Position numbers and translations under genes: made by a program. Positions 1-10,638 of a stretch of DNA of 40,563 nucleotides are shown here, in pieces. The first letter of the stretch is position 1, and every line of letters starts with the position of its first letter. The notes below the pieces were generated by a model. That model was not told the origin of the DNA. It did no database searches and was given only the letters and a program-made list of their open reading frames with translations. The stretch is from Seison nebaliae (lineage: Eukaryota > Rotifera > Pararotatoria > Seisonacea > Seisonidae). The DNA lies in assembly GCA_023231475.1 (NCBI GenBank), contig JALJEE010002988.1, forward strand, positions 1-40,563, read 5' to 3'.

Positions 1-510
1 CTAAGTATGACTGTGGCTCGTACTTAGGATCGATCCAATGTATCTATAGGAGTCGTTTGGAGTCTGGATTTTTTTTTCCAAAATGTATAGAAGGATCGAT
101 CCTTTTCATTTAAGGATCATGGATCATTCCCCCAGCCCTAAAAACCATTCTGTTATATATATATAACTGTGAGCAGTCTGTCAAACGGTGGGTCTACCGA
201 ATAGTCCCATCTATCATGGTTGGTTTACCAAATGCCGTTTCCCGAAAAAAATCTCTTACTTTGTCAAAGAAAGTAATGTCATGAAAATTTTACGTTAATT
301 TGTTTTATTAGAATTTTTTAGGTGAAAAGAAATTTTTATTTATTAGGACATTTCTGTCAATTGCCATCAATAATAATCGTTGATCGAAATAATAAGACTT
401 CCTTTAATTTGGAAAATCTTATTGAATATTATTGAAAACAGTTTCCAGAAATGATTCATATAAAATATTGAAAATATTCTTTATTCGAATTAGAAGAGAT
501 TACAGAATAT
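1..510. other. Non-coding 5' edge with short palindromes
   Basis: No coding frame is convincing here. The first 27 bases form a weak inverted repeat (CTAAGTA at 1-7, TACTTAG at 21-27). The palindrome GGATCGATCC occurs twice, at 27-36 and 93-102; the second copy extends to the perfect 14-mer AAGGATCGATCCTT (91-104). This could be the end of a small DNA element cut by the window edge, but no second terminus is visible. The remainder would be upstream DNA of the receptor gene at 511. Confidence 0.4.
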
Positions 511-1440
511 ATGGAATACAGAAATATAACGCAAAACCGTAGTGGTTACCAGAATATTCCCATCATAGTCGATAATTATTATGCTGCTGTATCTACTGTT
601 TGTTTCTCCGCGTTCAATTTATATCTATCCTATATTCTCTTGACGAGTAAATTGAAGAAGAAACTTCTTTACCAATATTGTTTGTTTATGACAATATTAG
701 ATATTACTGGATTGTTCACATACACCTTGAAAATTTTCATGAATATATTTCACCCTTCAAATCAAAACCAACTAATATTATGTCGAATAGAGAAATGCGG
801 TCAACTAATTGTTTATACGAACAACCTAAATGTTATTTGTTTATGTTCAATCCGATATCTAATGAAATTGTTCAAAGTTAACATTAAAGAAAAGAAACTC
901 ATTTGGAATCCTTATATACATTGTGGAATTATTTTAATTATCAGTTCACTTTCAATATTTCACTCATATTCAAAAATTCTTCCTCAAAAAATCGGTAAAT
1001 ATCATTTATGTCTGATTAATTTATATTTTGGAAAGAAAGATGTAATTCTCATTATCGTATGTTCAATTATCATTTTCGTATTGTCGTTAACAATTTTCGC
1101 CATTATTCTATTCAGATTACGAATAATTAACGGAATCAAATATTCAATCAAACAAAAAGGAAATATTTGCGAAGATCGAATAAAGGAGAAAAAACGACAA
1201 TTAATGATTGCTACTAGATTTACTTCAATAGTTACAATCTTTCTAATTCATGTGGCTGTTATTCTAACATTCTTCTTCATAATATTACAATCGAAGAAAA
1301 CAGGCACAGATAAGTTGAAACAAATATTTTTATTAGAAATTGGAACTATTCCCATGTATTTCAATTACATTAAATCTTATATCGTTCTATTGTTCCTCAA
1401 AGAATTTCGATTGATGATAAAAGAATTTTATTTGAAATGA
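511..1440 (+). CDS. Seven-transmembrane receptor, nematode chemoreceptor-like GPCR
   Basis: Single exon of 309 residues starting at a true ATG. Seven hydrophobic segments are visible at roughly residues 24-46, 54-78, 92-118, 135-152, 176-202, 235-260 and 270-296. The N-terminus has two possible glycosylation sites (N5, N9). C91 or C96 before helix 3 and C167 in the second outer loop could form the usual GPCR disulfide. At the end of helix 3, SIRYL (113-117) sits where DRY lies in rhodopsin-like receptors, so the motif is divergent. The loop between helices 5 and 6 is basic (KEKKRQ, 225-230), as expected for a G-protein contact. Length and divergence fit the many nematode serpentine chemoreceptors or orphan peptide receptors; ligand unknown. 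GAGATTACAG ends 5 bases before the ATG and could be a splice or trans-splice acceptor. Confidence 0.75.
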   Translation: MEYRNITQNRSGYQNIPIIVDNYYAAVSTVCFSAFNLYLSYILLTSKLKKKLLYQYCLFMTILDITGLFTYTLKIFMNIFHPSNQNQLILCRIEKCGQLIVYTNNLNVICLCSIRYLMKLFKVNIKEKKLIWNPYIHCGIILIISSLSIFHSYSKILPQKIGKYHLCLINLYFGKKDVILIIVCSIIIFVLSLTIFAIILFRLRIINGIKYSIKQKGNICEDRIKEKKRQLMIATRFTSIVTIFLIHVAVILTFFFIILQSKKTGTDKLKQIFLLEIGTIPMYFNYIKSYIVLLFLKEFRLMIKEFYLK

Positions 1441-1866
1441 AATCTCTTATTTTATTTACATTTTTTTGTTTTAATAAAAAATATTCAAAACTTGTTAAAT
1501 GATCTGATTGATCAATTAATTTTACAAAAATCTTAAATTAGCAGAAAAAATGAAATTAAAATAAAATACAAATACGATCATGTTGTAGCCCTTAAAAATT
1601 GACTTTAGACATATATAAATTCGTCGTACAATATAAGATTTATGCATATATTAGATTAAATAATAAATTATTGTCAATGAAACATTTTTAGTTGAATTTG
1701 AGAAGAAATTTAGAGAGGAGCCAAAGTATAAACGAGACTCATTCATATGACTCTCCCCGAATTTGTACTAATTTTATTAGAGGTAAATAATTTTCGGTGA
1801 TTAAGAATTCGAAGAAAATTAATTTACAATTTTGAGAGAGTGATATTTTGGGAAAAAAATGAATAA
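1441..1866. other. Intergenic, 3' ends of two convergent genes
   Basis: AT-rich DNA between the receptor gene (+) and the unknown acidic protein gene (-), whose stop codons face each other. AATAAAAAATATT near 1474 is a plausible poly(A) signal for the receptor gene. Nothing else is recognisable. Confidence 0.5.
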
Positions 1867-2928
1867 TTAAATAGTTTCTTGCGACTCAATAATATGTTGG
1901 CATACTCGTTCAATTGTATCATTTAATACATTTTCACAATCCAAATCCACTTTACCATAATTACAACAATTCATACTTGAAGTAGGATCTGGATGATTGA
2001 TAATCGTCATATTGGGTGATTTGGGTTTTCTTTCCGCCAAGAATTCTTCGATTGGTTGAGAGATTTTACGTTGTAGAATTTGTACTTTTACGAATTGTTT
2101 CATATTTTTCGCCAACTTAAATAGTTCCTCGTTGATCTCCTCATCAATCTTCAACTTTTCGTTTTCATAATGAGCGAACAGTTCCAGACGATTTAGAGTG
2201 GACATCGTTGAAAATGTGAGGAAACTATCGAATTCTTTCAAAATTAATTTAGTCGTCTGATCTGAAAACGACGTGCTCTTAAAAAAATCTATATATTTCA
2301 TAATTTGAGAGAAATGAATGAAATAAAACTAACCGCACATGCAATGTGTCAGAAATGATATAATCACCGAGAGTTGATCATGTTGATGGAGTTTAGTTTG
2401 TGTGCGAGAATAACCATCAGAATAATCGATAGATTCATTTCGTTGGAAATTTTCCAATTTTATTTCTTTTCTCATTCGATTTCCCGTCATGTCAATCGTA
2501 CGTTTTCTTTGTTGTTCACGTCGTCCTTGAACAATCTGAAGTAATTTCTGAACTTGGAAATCATCATCTGACAACTTTTTCGGTTTTGATTTATTCTTCT
2601 CTTTCAATAAATTTGATCTTTTCTCTTCTTTTGGTGATTTTTTCACATTTTTCATTTCTTCCATATTATTTTCTTCCAAATTCTCTTCCTCAAATTCCTC
2701 CTCTTCACGATTCACCATTTCGTGACTCATTGGAAATGGTTCATAAGCTAATACTGAATTTGTTGTTGACGTTTGCATCTGATCAGTGTATTGAGCGAAT
2801 ATGTCATCATTTAAGAGAGCATCATTCATATCACATTCCATTGGGAAGACATCGACATTTGAAGAGAAATAAGAATCTGGCATACTCATCAAATTATCAT
2901 CATCATCACCGTCATCAAAACTCTTCAT
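1867..2928 (-). CDS. Unknown acidic/coiled-coil protein, two exons
   Basis: Exons 2928-2334 and 2288-1867, joined by a 45-nt intron (2333-2289; GTTAGT donor, TATAG acceptor) that keeps frame through a GAT codon; 338 residues. The start is ATG at 2928. The N-terminal 90 residues are acidic (FDDGDDDDN near the start, then EEEEFEEENLEENN), followed by a lysine-rich stretch and a helical segment around KLLQIVQGRREQQRKR. The C-terminal half is predicted helical with leucine and phenylalanine spacing (TTKLILKEFDSFLTF) and includes FKLAKNMKQFVKVQILQRK. It has no signal peptide or membrane segment. I do not recognise the family. The acidic and basic patches would fit a nuclear or chromatin-associated protein, but that is only inference. 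Its upstream neighbour on the same strand is DDX23, 178 bp away, so they could be co-transcribed. Confidence 0.7.
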
Positions 2929-3106
2929 TATCTAAAAGAGAAAACAAATTAAATTTTCTTTAATAGAAAAAAATTAAACAGAAATTTTTATTTTAAAAAA
3001 ATATTTTAAAAGTTTCATAAAATTATTTCTTTATCGTATTGGAAATTCATTAGAATATTATTTTTATCAATAAAACATTCATATATTTATATTTCGATTA
3101 ATTTCG

Positions 3107-5503
3107 TTAACAAATATATAATTTTTCGTCACGTTTCCTTTTTATAACAACTGTGCCAGGACGATGTTGTGCTTCGGGATGATGAAGTAGTTCATTGGGA
3201 CAAGTTGAAACTTTTGAATTCAACAAAGTCGCTTTCATATCATAAAAAACAGCAGCGTCTTCTTGTGTTAAGAAAGTGACGGCAATTCCCGATTTACCAG
3301 CACGACCAGTACGTCCAATACGATGTGTATAAATCTCGATATTCTTCGCCATATCATAATTGACGACTAATGAAACGTCTTTTATATCGATTCCTCTTCC
3401 AGCCACATCAGTCGCCACAAGAATATCATATTGTTTATCTTTTAATTGTCTTAAAGCTGATTCACGAGATTCTTGAGCTTTACCTCCATGTAATGAGATT
3501 GCTCGATATTTCATCTCGTCCAATTTCTTACATAATTGATCGACTGTTCGTCGATGATTGACAAATATGATGATTGGAGGTTCATGAAATTGATTATCGA
3601 GAATCTCAAATAATTTCTTTCGTTTCAAATTTTCTGATGGCAACATATGAACAATCTGTTTTACTCGATCAGTCGGTTTACCAGCACTACCGATATAGAC
3701 GACAGCTGGACGTCTTAAATAATTTTTAGCTAATCGTTCAACCGATGCTGGCATGGTAGCAGTGAACATGACAGTTTGTCGAAATTTATTAATCGATTTA
3801 TAATTGCTAAGAAGATATTCGTTCGATTCAGCTGCATCTGTATCCATCTTCTGATTAGATAATGGTAAATGTTTAAGAATTGTTTGAACATCATTCTCAA
3901 AACCCATATCGATCATTCGATCAGCTTCATCCATAATTACATAAGTACATTGACTTAATACAAGATATCTTGCTTCCAACACATCCACTAAACGACCTGG
4001 TGTACCGATCACTATTTCACATCCAGTTCTTAATAAAATACTTTGTTCTTCACGACTCACTCCTCCGATGAGTGTAAGAGTGCGAATATTTAATGATTTA
4101 CCAAATTTCTCACATTCTTCTTCAATTTGTTGAGCTAATTCTCTTGCCGGTGCCAATATCAATGCAAACGGTCCTTTATCTGTACAATCTTCTTTCGCTT
4201 CATCTGGTAGGGAGCGAATCCATTCTAATAATGGAATGAGAAATGCTGCTGTTTTTCCTGATCCAGTTTCTGCTATTCCGATAATATCTCGATTATTCAA
4301 ACCGATTGGAATTGCTTGTTTTTGGATTGGTGTCGGTTCTTTATATCCAACATCTTTCACTATTTTCAATAAACTTTTACTAATGTCACTCTCTGGCCAA
4401 GTACGTATTGGATGAGGAACATTACCACCCTTTGTTGTTATTCCAAAATCTTCTTTGAATATTCTCCAATCACGTTCTTGCATCTCATCCAAATCTTTCT
4501 CTTTCCAATGTCGATCATCAAATGCATCTCGTTTTCTTTTTCTCTTCTCAATCTCTTTTCGTTCTGCTGCTCTACTTTTCTCTTCATCCGTTCGACGATC
4601 ATTCAACAAATCTTTATAAAAAGAAGTTGTCGAATTATTTTGATGTTTCATATCAATTCCTGCGATCTTACCTCGACCATTAAATTGAATGTGACGTTTA
4701 TTCGTATAAAATGGATTGAAATCATTACTTGTATCATCATTATCGTCCCATTGGAAAACGAATTTCTTCTCTAATTGTCTTTTTGCTCTTCGTTTTCGTT
4801 GAACATCTCCCAAATATCTTTCCTTCTTTATCTTCAATTCTCTCAATCGTTCTTCTTCTGAGAGAAGATTTATTAGACTTCCTTCTGTTTCTGTCAATTT
4901 TCTCAATTCATCTGGATTCATTGAAATTACATCGCTCGGTTTCAATTTATTCTTCAATGATGTCGTTTCAATATTATTTTTCGATGTTGTTGAAATGGAA
5001 CTCGTTAGTCCACCAGATGATTTCTTATCATCATCATCATCATTACCATCATTCCTACGTCGATGAGATGATGAATGATGATGATGATGATTCTTATGAT
5101 TATCATAACGATCATTATCTTCATCCTCATGATGACGATGATGATGTCGATAATGATGATGATGATGACGTTTATTTTCGTTGTGATGAGATTTCTTCTC
5201 ATGATCATTCGATTTCGTTTTTTCGACTTTACTTTGTGAATCTTTTATTTTATTTATCTCATTCGATTTTTCCTTTTCTCTTTCTTCTTTCGAAAGGAAT
5301 TGAGGACCATTTCCTTTGATGTTTGTCGAATTCGATTTCTTTAAATGAACAATATCACTAATAGAAAGATTGGATGCTCGTTCACTATTGTGTTTCTGTG
5401 CGAAATGATTAATGTCACATGTCTTCATCTTCTCAGTCATTTTTGGGAGAATTAGTTCATCATCCAAATCCTCCTCCTCCACAAAACTTACAACACCATT
5501 CAT
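3107..5503 (-). CDS. DDX23: DEAD-box RNA helicase DDX23/Prp28 (U5 snRNP)
   Basis: Single exon of 798 residues from ATG at 5503; a longer frame begins only with GTG. DDX23/Prp28 is the spliceosomal ATPase that swaps U1 for U6 at the 5' splice site, acting in the nucleus. Visible motifs: Q motif ([11 protein letters not shown]), motif I AETGSGKT (about 412-419), Ia PARELAQQ (the usual PTREL has Ala for Thr), Ib TPGRL, II DEAD (about 523), III as TAT in MFTATMP (the Prp28 form), [24 protein letters not shown] and [15 protein letters not shown] (about 722). The C-terminus PEAQHRPGT is also DDX23-like. The family's N-terminal RS domain is replaced by a His/Asp-rich stretch (about 105-165). Human DDX23 is about 820 residues, so this looks complete. 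Having no intron is notable beside neighbours with several. Confidence 0.95.
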   Translation of the reverse strand: MNGVVSFVEEEDLDDELILPKMTEKMKTCDINHFAQKHNSERASNLSISDIVHLKKSNSTNIKGNGPQFLSKEEREKEKSNEINKIKDSQSKVEKTKSNDHEKKSHHNENKRHHHHHYRHHHRHHEDEDNDRYDNHKNHHHHHSSSHRRRNDGNDDDDDKKSSGGLTSSISTTSKNNIETTSLKNKLKPSDVISMNPDELRKLTETEGSLINLLSEEERLRELKIKKERYLGDVQRKRRAKRQLEKKFVFQWDDNDDTSNDFNPFYTNKRHIQFNGRGKIAGIDMKHQNNSTTSFYKDLLNDRRTDEEKSRAAERKEIEKRKRKRDAFDDRHWKEKDLDEMQERDWRIFKEDFGITTKGGNVPHPIRTWPESDISKSLLKIVKDVGYKEPTPIQKQAIPIGLNNRDIIGIAETGSGKTAAFLIPLLEWIRSLPDEAKEDCTDKGPFALILAPARELAQQIEEECEKFGKSLNIRTLTLIGGVSREEQSILLRTGCEIVIGTPGRLVDVLEARYLVLSQCTYVIMDEADRMIDMGFENDVQTILKHLPLSNQKMDTDAAESNEYLLSNYKSINKFRQTVMFTATMPASVERLAKNYLRRPAVVYIGSAGKPTDRVKQIVHMLPSENLKRKKLFEILDNQFHEPPIIIFVNHRRTVDQLCKKLDEMKYRAISLHGGKAQESRESALRQLKDKQYDILVATDVAGRGIDIKDVSLVVNYDMAKNIEIYTHRIGRTGRAGKSGIAVTFLTQEDAAVFYDMKATLLNSKVSTCPNELLHHPEAQHRPGTVVIKRKRDEKLYIC

Positions 5504-5830
5504 TTTAATTGATGAATTTGATAATATTTCAATTTCGTTCACCTATCGATTTCACTTATATTCATTCACGGCTTCTTTTTTAAAATATAATTTTCCCTCA
5601 TTTTCAATTTCGTTTTCATTTAATTCAAATAATTAATGTCCATTGTCCTTTAGTAACTTCACCATTCAAATTTACATTAGGTGTCCTTTCTTTACATTAT
5701 GGTCGTTTTTCTTTAACTTATTTCACAAGTATTTTCTTCTGTAATAATATGGTAAATGATAAATTATTTTATTGGGGAAAATGGAGAATTTAATGAAAGA
5801 ATTAAAATGGTATTAGTTTTGAAATTCAAA
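5504..5830. other. DDX23 upstream region
   Basis: Short gap holding the DDX23 promoter/5' leader and the 3' end of the small peptide gene upstream on the same strand. On the minus strand ATCGATAG ends just before GTGAACGAAA, about 40 nt before the DDX23 ATG, a possible acceptor for a leader or spliced 5' UTR. No other feature is seen. Confidence 0.35.
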
Positions 5831-6121
5831 TTAAATGCCATATCGAAACAATTTTCGGAAATCACGCCAGAATAAAATTTTCCTTCTCGCCATATTCATG
5901 CGACCAGTGGGATTATTCCAAAATTTTTTTGTATAAATTGGATTGGATCTATAAGGCGATCTGAATAATTTCCTATCATACATTTGATCCTTATCAAACT
6001 TCCCATCATTTCTCATGATATTCTCATATTGATTATACCAATATTGGTCACTCACATATAAATGATGTTGTTCATATAACTCGATGAGTAAGATGAACAT
6101 CAAACTTTGAAAAATTTTCAT
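5831..6121 (-). CDS. Small putative secreted peptide, 96 residues
   Basis: ATG at 6121 opens a 96-residue frame. Residues 1 to about 17 (MKIFQSLMFILLIELYE) look like a signal peptide. The mature part is rich in Tyr, Arg, Asn and Asp, lacks cysteine, and ends in a basic aromatic tail (RRKILFWRDFRKLFRYGI). Possible dibasic cleavage sites (KK near 63, RR near 79) would allow processing into short peptides, but no repeated peptide or amidation Gly-Lys-Arg site is clear. The frame at 13943-14182 encodes a protein of the same size, signal and composition with a similar end. I do not recognise a family. Small-ORF status makes this less certain than its neighbours. Confidence 0.5.
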   Translation of the reverse strand: MKIFQSLMFILLIELYEQHHLYVSDQYWYNQYENIMRNDGKFDKDQMYDRKLFRSPYRSNPIYTKKFWNNPTGRMNMARRKILFWRDFRKLFRYGI

Positions 6122-6510
6122 TTCTTACAACTCTTTTAATTTCTCTTTATCATTATAATATTAATGTTCGTCTAACTTCTTATTTATCATCATTATCTGG
6201 TTTTCGCGCTAGATTCTAGAAACATCTTGTGAATTCTATTCTTATATTTCCTATTATGTAAATTCAACTTCCTTATAAAGGATTTTCTAGTTTAATAATT
6301 TTAACTTCTTTCAGTTTTCTTCTTTTGACAATTTCAATCTATTTTATTGAAATAAGAAATTGAAGAAAGTTACGTATTCTACATATAGAATAATTTACTT
6401 TATTGTTGAGTGAAATATAGTGTAAAGAATAGACAATAATCATGTGGTACAAATGTCGAATGAATAAAAAAAAGAATGAATATAAATATAAAACGGATAA
6501 TATTTTGTTT
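6122..6510. other. Intergenic, AT-rich
   Basis: Lies upstream of the secreted-peptide gene and downstream of the stomatin-like gene, both minus strand. It holds no supported coding frame; the reading frames here are short and AT-driven. It probably contains the peptide promoter and the poly(A) site of the stomatin-like gene. Confidence 0.4.
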
Positions 6511-8577
6511 CTACTTAAAATCGAACTTAAAATTATCAAACTCTTTTTTGAGTAAAGTGAAGAGATGCATAAACTTCTCTGCATCGAACCAATCGAAGAA
6601 TCCGAAATTCACCGGTGAACAATCACCATGCCGATCTATTTGGAATTTTTGCACCATAATATTATTCTGCTTCGCTTGTTGGACCATTGACGTCTTTCCT
6701 AACAGAATATCAGCGTGTAATCGTTCACTGCCACAAACGGCATAAGTCGTATCATGTTGACCTCTCAAATTTTTTTGAATTAGCTCCGCTAGAATATTCG
6801 CCATTTCTGCAGTGTCCTCAGTAGTCGGAACGGATTTTTCGATTTTTTTATATTTCTTATCATCTCTCCGATAAAGATAAATGATACATTGATCGGTTCG
6901 TTCATTGGCAAAAATGAGATTTTTACTTGGAATCTTTCCAAACGATTGATTGAGAATGTTGAGAAGTACGTCGCCAATATGAACCCGAAGAAACGCTTTC
7001 AATCTTTTCTTCATTACACCATATGATGGTTTGTTACTGTTATTATTCATATTCATGTTGTTGTTATCCATTTGGATAAGATTTTTCTCCATCAACAATT
7101 TCTTTTCAATTTGATTCTCATTAGCAATTCCATCGATTAATAGTTTGTCTTCGACATCTGATTCTGGGAAAACATTATCTTCGATTATTTCTGATGTCAA
7201 CTTCTCATCAATACTAATTTCAACATTATTCTCATTCAAAATTGAATTGGATTCTTCACTTTCTTTAATTAATTCTTTTTCTTCACAATTCTCTTCATCA
7301 TCAGATGATAATGAATATCGATCATTATGAACATTGTCATTTTTTCCTATTTCTTTTACTTCTTTCAAATCCTTCCCCAAATTATCAACTAATGTTGACG
7401 AGTTGTTATCATCATTCTCTTCAACAATCTCTTGAACTTTCGGAGTATTCATCGATTTAATTAAATTGATAAAATCGAAATTTCCATTTTCTTTACCGTT
7501 TAACGAGATATTGGCAATTTCACTATTTTTATCGAATATCGAATGATAAACTTCTGTTAACATTTTCGTTGCACTTTCATTCTCATCTTTATCTTTCTCG
7601 ATACATTCAACATGATGACTTGAAGTAAAAATCATTTGAATTAACATTTTATAATTATTCTTAACCTTTCTATATCGATGACAACAATTCCATATTTTTG
7701 AACTTTCTCATTAACATGATACTGCAATGGTGATAGAAAGAAATTGAAGTAGAAAAATGTGTAACTTTTACACTTCTCTTTACTTCATTCCAACAGGAAC
7801 GATTTAATAAATTTGTTGATGTTTCATTATAAGTGAAAAGTTTCTGAAAAGGAATTTCCTTTAATTCTTTCGATATATGTGATCGAATCATGTTTCTTAA
7901 GAATTCACTCGTCTGTTGAACGCTTGAAAGATTCTTTATTTTATTGTTGATTCGATAATGAACATCGCAACTCAATTTGAGAATACCACCATAATCATTA
8001 TAAATCTTTTATAGAAAAATCATCAGTTAGAATTTATTTAATAAAAATTCTTCTAACAATCACATTAGCAACTTCGAGCAATTTCTCCGATTCATCATAA
8101 GTCACAATCTCGTCGACGAATGGCAATCGATATGTGTAACCGGATTCGATCATATCTTTTTGAAGAATGCCCAGACGAAAGCGAATAGCCTTTTCACTTG
8201 TTTTAATCTTCTTCAATTATTAACGGAGTTTCATTTCATCGAATCAGATGAAAAAAGGGGAAAGGGAAGTTGAAGGAGAAAAGGAAAATAGAAACAAAAC
8301 TTTCAATACGAAAAATATTGAAATTGGAAACGTAACAAATGTAATTAGAGTGACAATTGAAATGAAGAGCGATTCTATAAATGTATGATCTCGACCCATA
8401 ACCACTATACGATGCAACACTTATTATTATATCATATCAATACAAGTGATAACAATTCTTCTCAACATCTCTATCTGGATGATAGAAACTTTTGAAACTA
8501 TTCAAAGTATAAATGCTCTTATAATGTCCTCTTTCATTCTTCTCAAATTGATTTTCTTTCGTCTGTTCCTTCTTCAT
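6511..8577 (-). CDS. Stomatin-domain protein with long C-terminal extension (UNC-24/STOML1-like?)
   Basis: Six exons: 8577-8454, 8404-8301, 8210-8058, 8005-7784, 7721-7666, 7618-6511; 588 residues. An in-frame TAA immediately before ATG 8577 fixes the start. Exon 2 encodes the stomatin membrane hairpin (about 52-75, with TFVTFPISIFFVLK); exon 3 continues KTSEKAIRFRLG, matching stomatin's EYERAIIFRLG at the right distance. The SPFH domain runs to about 219 (SCDVHYRI, FLRNMIRSHISKEL, VQKYGIVVIDIE). Next comes an acidic, low-complexity linker (about 225-415), then a folded-looking domain (about 417-588). UNC-24 and STOML1 pair a stomatin domain with an SCP2-like lipid-transfer domain that regulates DEG/ENaC and ASIC channels; the C-terminal part here may be a divergent SCP2 domain, but I cannot prove it. 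Introns are 49, 90, 52, 62 and 47 nt; four donors start GTT and one GTA. Confidence 0.8.
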
Positions 8578-8929
8578 TTAAATTTCAATCAATTCAATGT
8601 TCAGTTGTTCAATGGTTGATAATTTTAATTCAATAATTTATTGTAAGTGTAAGCTAAAAATTTGTTCATTATCTTCTTCATAGTAGTTAAATAGGCAGAC
8701 TGTGTCGGACAATAAATCTAAGTTCTAACTATGACTACAGAACTCCTACAACCATAATTAGAAACTTATTGCTTATATTCGGAAAATAATCATGAATCAT
8801 ATTTCCTCATAACTGCTCTTTAATTAATAGAATTTTTACTCACATATCAGTATGAGATATCTGGTATTTTAGTGGAAATAGTTATGGTTAGAGGTAACTA
8901 TAGACTCTATAGTATAGAGATAATTACAG
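8578..8929. other. Upstream of stomatin-like gene; edge of mobile-element island
   Basis: Contains the presumed promoter of the stomatin-like gene and then repetitive-looking DNA (repeated GAGATAACTACAGA-type words from about 8910). No coding frame is supported. Confidence 0.35.
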
Positions 8930-9357
8930 AGGCAAATATAGAGACAACTACAGACGTAATTAGAAAAGTTATAATCAAGGAATGAATAGAGGTAATAGAA
9001 ATTTCCGAGGCAATAGAGGCCGAGGAAGAGATTCTGGAGTGAATGGCCAGGAGGAATATCCTTCCTTCATATCAACGAGCACAAATGTATTTAGTCGACC
9101 CTCACGACCCGGTAGAAGAGTTAGAAGAACACCAACGAGAAGTAGAACAGAGGTCTCTCAATCACATAGGACAGTATAGAAACCCAAAAAGCCTAATGGT
9201 AAGCCTCCCCACAAACGGTACACTTGTAAACTATCTAGTGGATACAGGTGCCTCCGTGTCAGTAATACCACAAAAAATTGCCAACGAAATAGGACTACGA
9301 CTAAATCACACAATAGGAGCTTTGGTGGAATTAATGCCTATTAACGTACTGGCATAG
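8930..9357 (+). mobile_element. LTR retrotransposon fossil: gag-like RG-rich region and aspartic protease
   Basis: A broken remnant of an LTR retrotransposon. It retains a Gly/Arg/Asn-rich nucleocapsid-like stretch and a retropepsin segment carrying the active-site signature DTGAS. No reverse transcriptase, integrase or LTRs were found beside it, so it is a short internal scrap, most likely of the Gypsy or BEL/Pao group. It adjoins a LINE ORF1 fragment on the other strand at about 9355. Age cannot be judged without relatives; it is clearly not whole. Confidence 0.6.
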
Positions 9358-9830
9358 GACATCTTATCTTTCGAGTTGTAATTTGTCTTTGACGAACTAT
9401 TTTGGAGCACTGGAATGTTCCACTCTTTTGTGACACTCTTATCTGTAATCGATTTCACCATTTCCATTAAACCATCATGAACCGTAATGTTCTCTGCAAT
9501 CTTCTTATTGATATTACGAATTCTCTCCGATATTGTCACCACGTTTTCACCAAGAATTTTCATTTCTTTTTTGAGCTGCACATTTTCCTCCAGAATATGG
9601 TTCAATTTTAACTCAATTTACACAAGTTCTCTCTTCTCGATTGAGCGCGTAAAATCAAATTCTGGTTTCGTACACAATATTTTTAGAGTGGACGGGGTGA
9701 TGTTATTATTAGAACCAGGTGATCTTCTCCATGATCTTTTGTTAATTGAATCACTATCGCCAGTGGGAGGATTATTATTCTGTACGAGCGGACAGACTTG
9801 ATTGGATGTACCTTTACTTTGATCACTCAT
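9306..9830 (-). mobile_element. Non-LTR retrotransposon ORF1-like fragment
   Basis: Minus-strand frame from ATG 9830 with a Ser/Asn/Pro-rich N-terminus (SWRRSPGSNNNITPSTL), interrupted by one in-frame TAA after RELV (near 9619) and then continuing in the same frame as a coiled coil (LEENVQLKKEMKILGENV...ISERIRNINKKI). This order, a basic disordered head followed by a leucine-rich coiled coil, is typical of ORF1 proteins of CR1/Jockey-type LINEs. The copy is cut at about 9355 by the LTR scrap. No endonuclease or RT follows, so it is a fragment. An unrelated broken coiled-coil gene is the main alternative. Confidence 0.45.
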
Positions 9831-10369
9831 TTTTTCCCTTTCCGAATGAAATCTTTTTTTTGAAAATATAGATTCTATATATCAAATTCTATATATAGAG
9901 CTCTTCTATATGAACAGTCGGTTTTGTTCCTTTGATAAACATACTGAAGATAATAGTAGATTTATTTCATCAGTTTCCATGTTTTAGCCATGTGACAAAA
10001 CAGCCAACAAAGGAGCTATCACAGTTAGAAATTGTAAGTAGTACTACAGGAAGCGTGACGTGACGTGAGTAAATGAGTGGTTCTCTTAACGTAAATTTAT
10101 TTGTGATAAAAATGAAATGATGATACTGATTTTAACGTTTACTTCCTTATTGCCTCATAAGTCTAACTATAAACACATAACTTCTTGAATTATATTCAAG
10201 ATCACAATCGTATGTTTATCGTCACATATATGAAATGTTCTAGTTTGTAACAGGAGCCACAGACAAAGGAGCAATGGACAAAAGAACCATAAAATAGTTT
10301 TTATTATATTTTATTTCAATTTCTAGCTTTATTTAAAACCAGAACATGAACTTAAATGTGCCGAAAAAT
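9831..10369. other. Non-coding DNA in the mobile-element island
   Basis: AT-rich, with short repeated words (for example TATATATCAAATTCTATATATAG at about 9876-9898, and CGTGACGTGACGTGAG near 10053-10068). No coding frame or element end is recognisable. Confidence 0.35.
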
Positions 10370-10510
10370 ATATCTATTGCTTAGCAAACAATGTTACGCC
10401 CATTCTTATGGAACAAAAAGATTTGATTTTTCAACAAGATAATGCGCGTCCACATGTTGCTAAAATCACCAAACAATATAGGGAACGGTTGAATTATAAA
10501 GTGATAAAGT
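10370..10510 (+). mobile_element. Tc1/mariner transposase scrap
   Basis: A short plus-strand frame reads LIFQQDNARPHVAKITKQY, the second catalytic Asp block of Tc1-like transposases (FQQDNAxxH). Nothing of the first or third catalytic block follows in place, so it is a fragment. It lies just upstream of a Mutator-like remnant and in the opposite orientation to the Tc1-like pieces at 12690 and 14693. Confidence 0.6.
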
Positions 10511-10638
10511 CTAATCGAAAAAATAAAATGCTACTATATAAAGAATATACCTATTATAAAATACATTCATATCCGAGCGGAAAATCGAATTGGGTTTGCA
10601 TAAAATAAATAAATAAATATAAAGCAAATGCGAAATGC

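Noticed and set aside
4729-5319. A 196-codon plus-strand frame with runs of His, Asp and Tyr
   Set aside because: It is the complement of the His/Asp-rich region of DDX23; the helicase on the other strand is unmistakable.
5504-5542. Extending DDX23 upstream to the frame's first possible start
   Set aside because: That start is GTG; the first ATG in frame is at 5503 and gives a normal family length. The same reasoning moved the starts of TMEM209, the phospholipase and the galactosyltransferase to ATGs.
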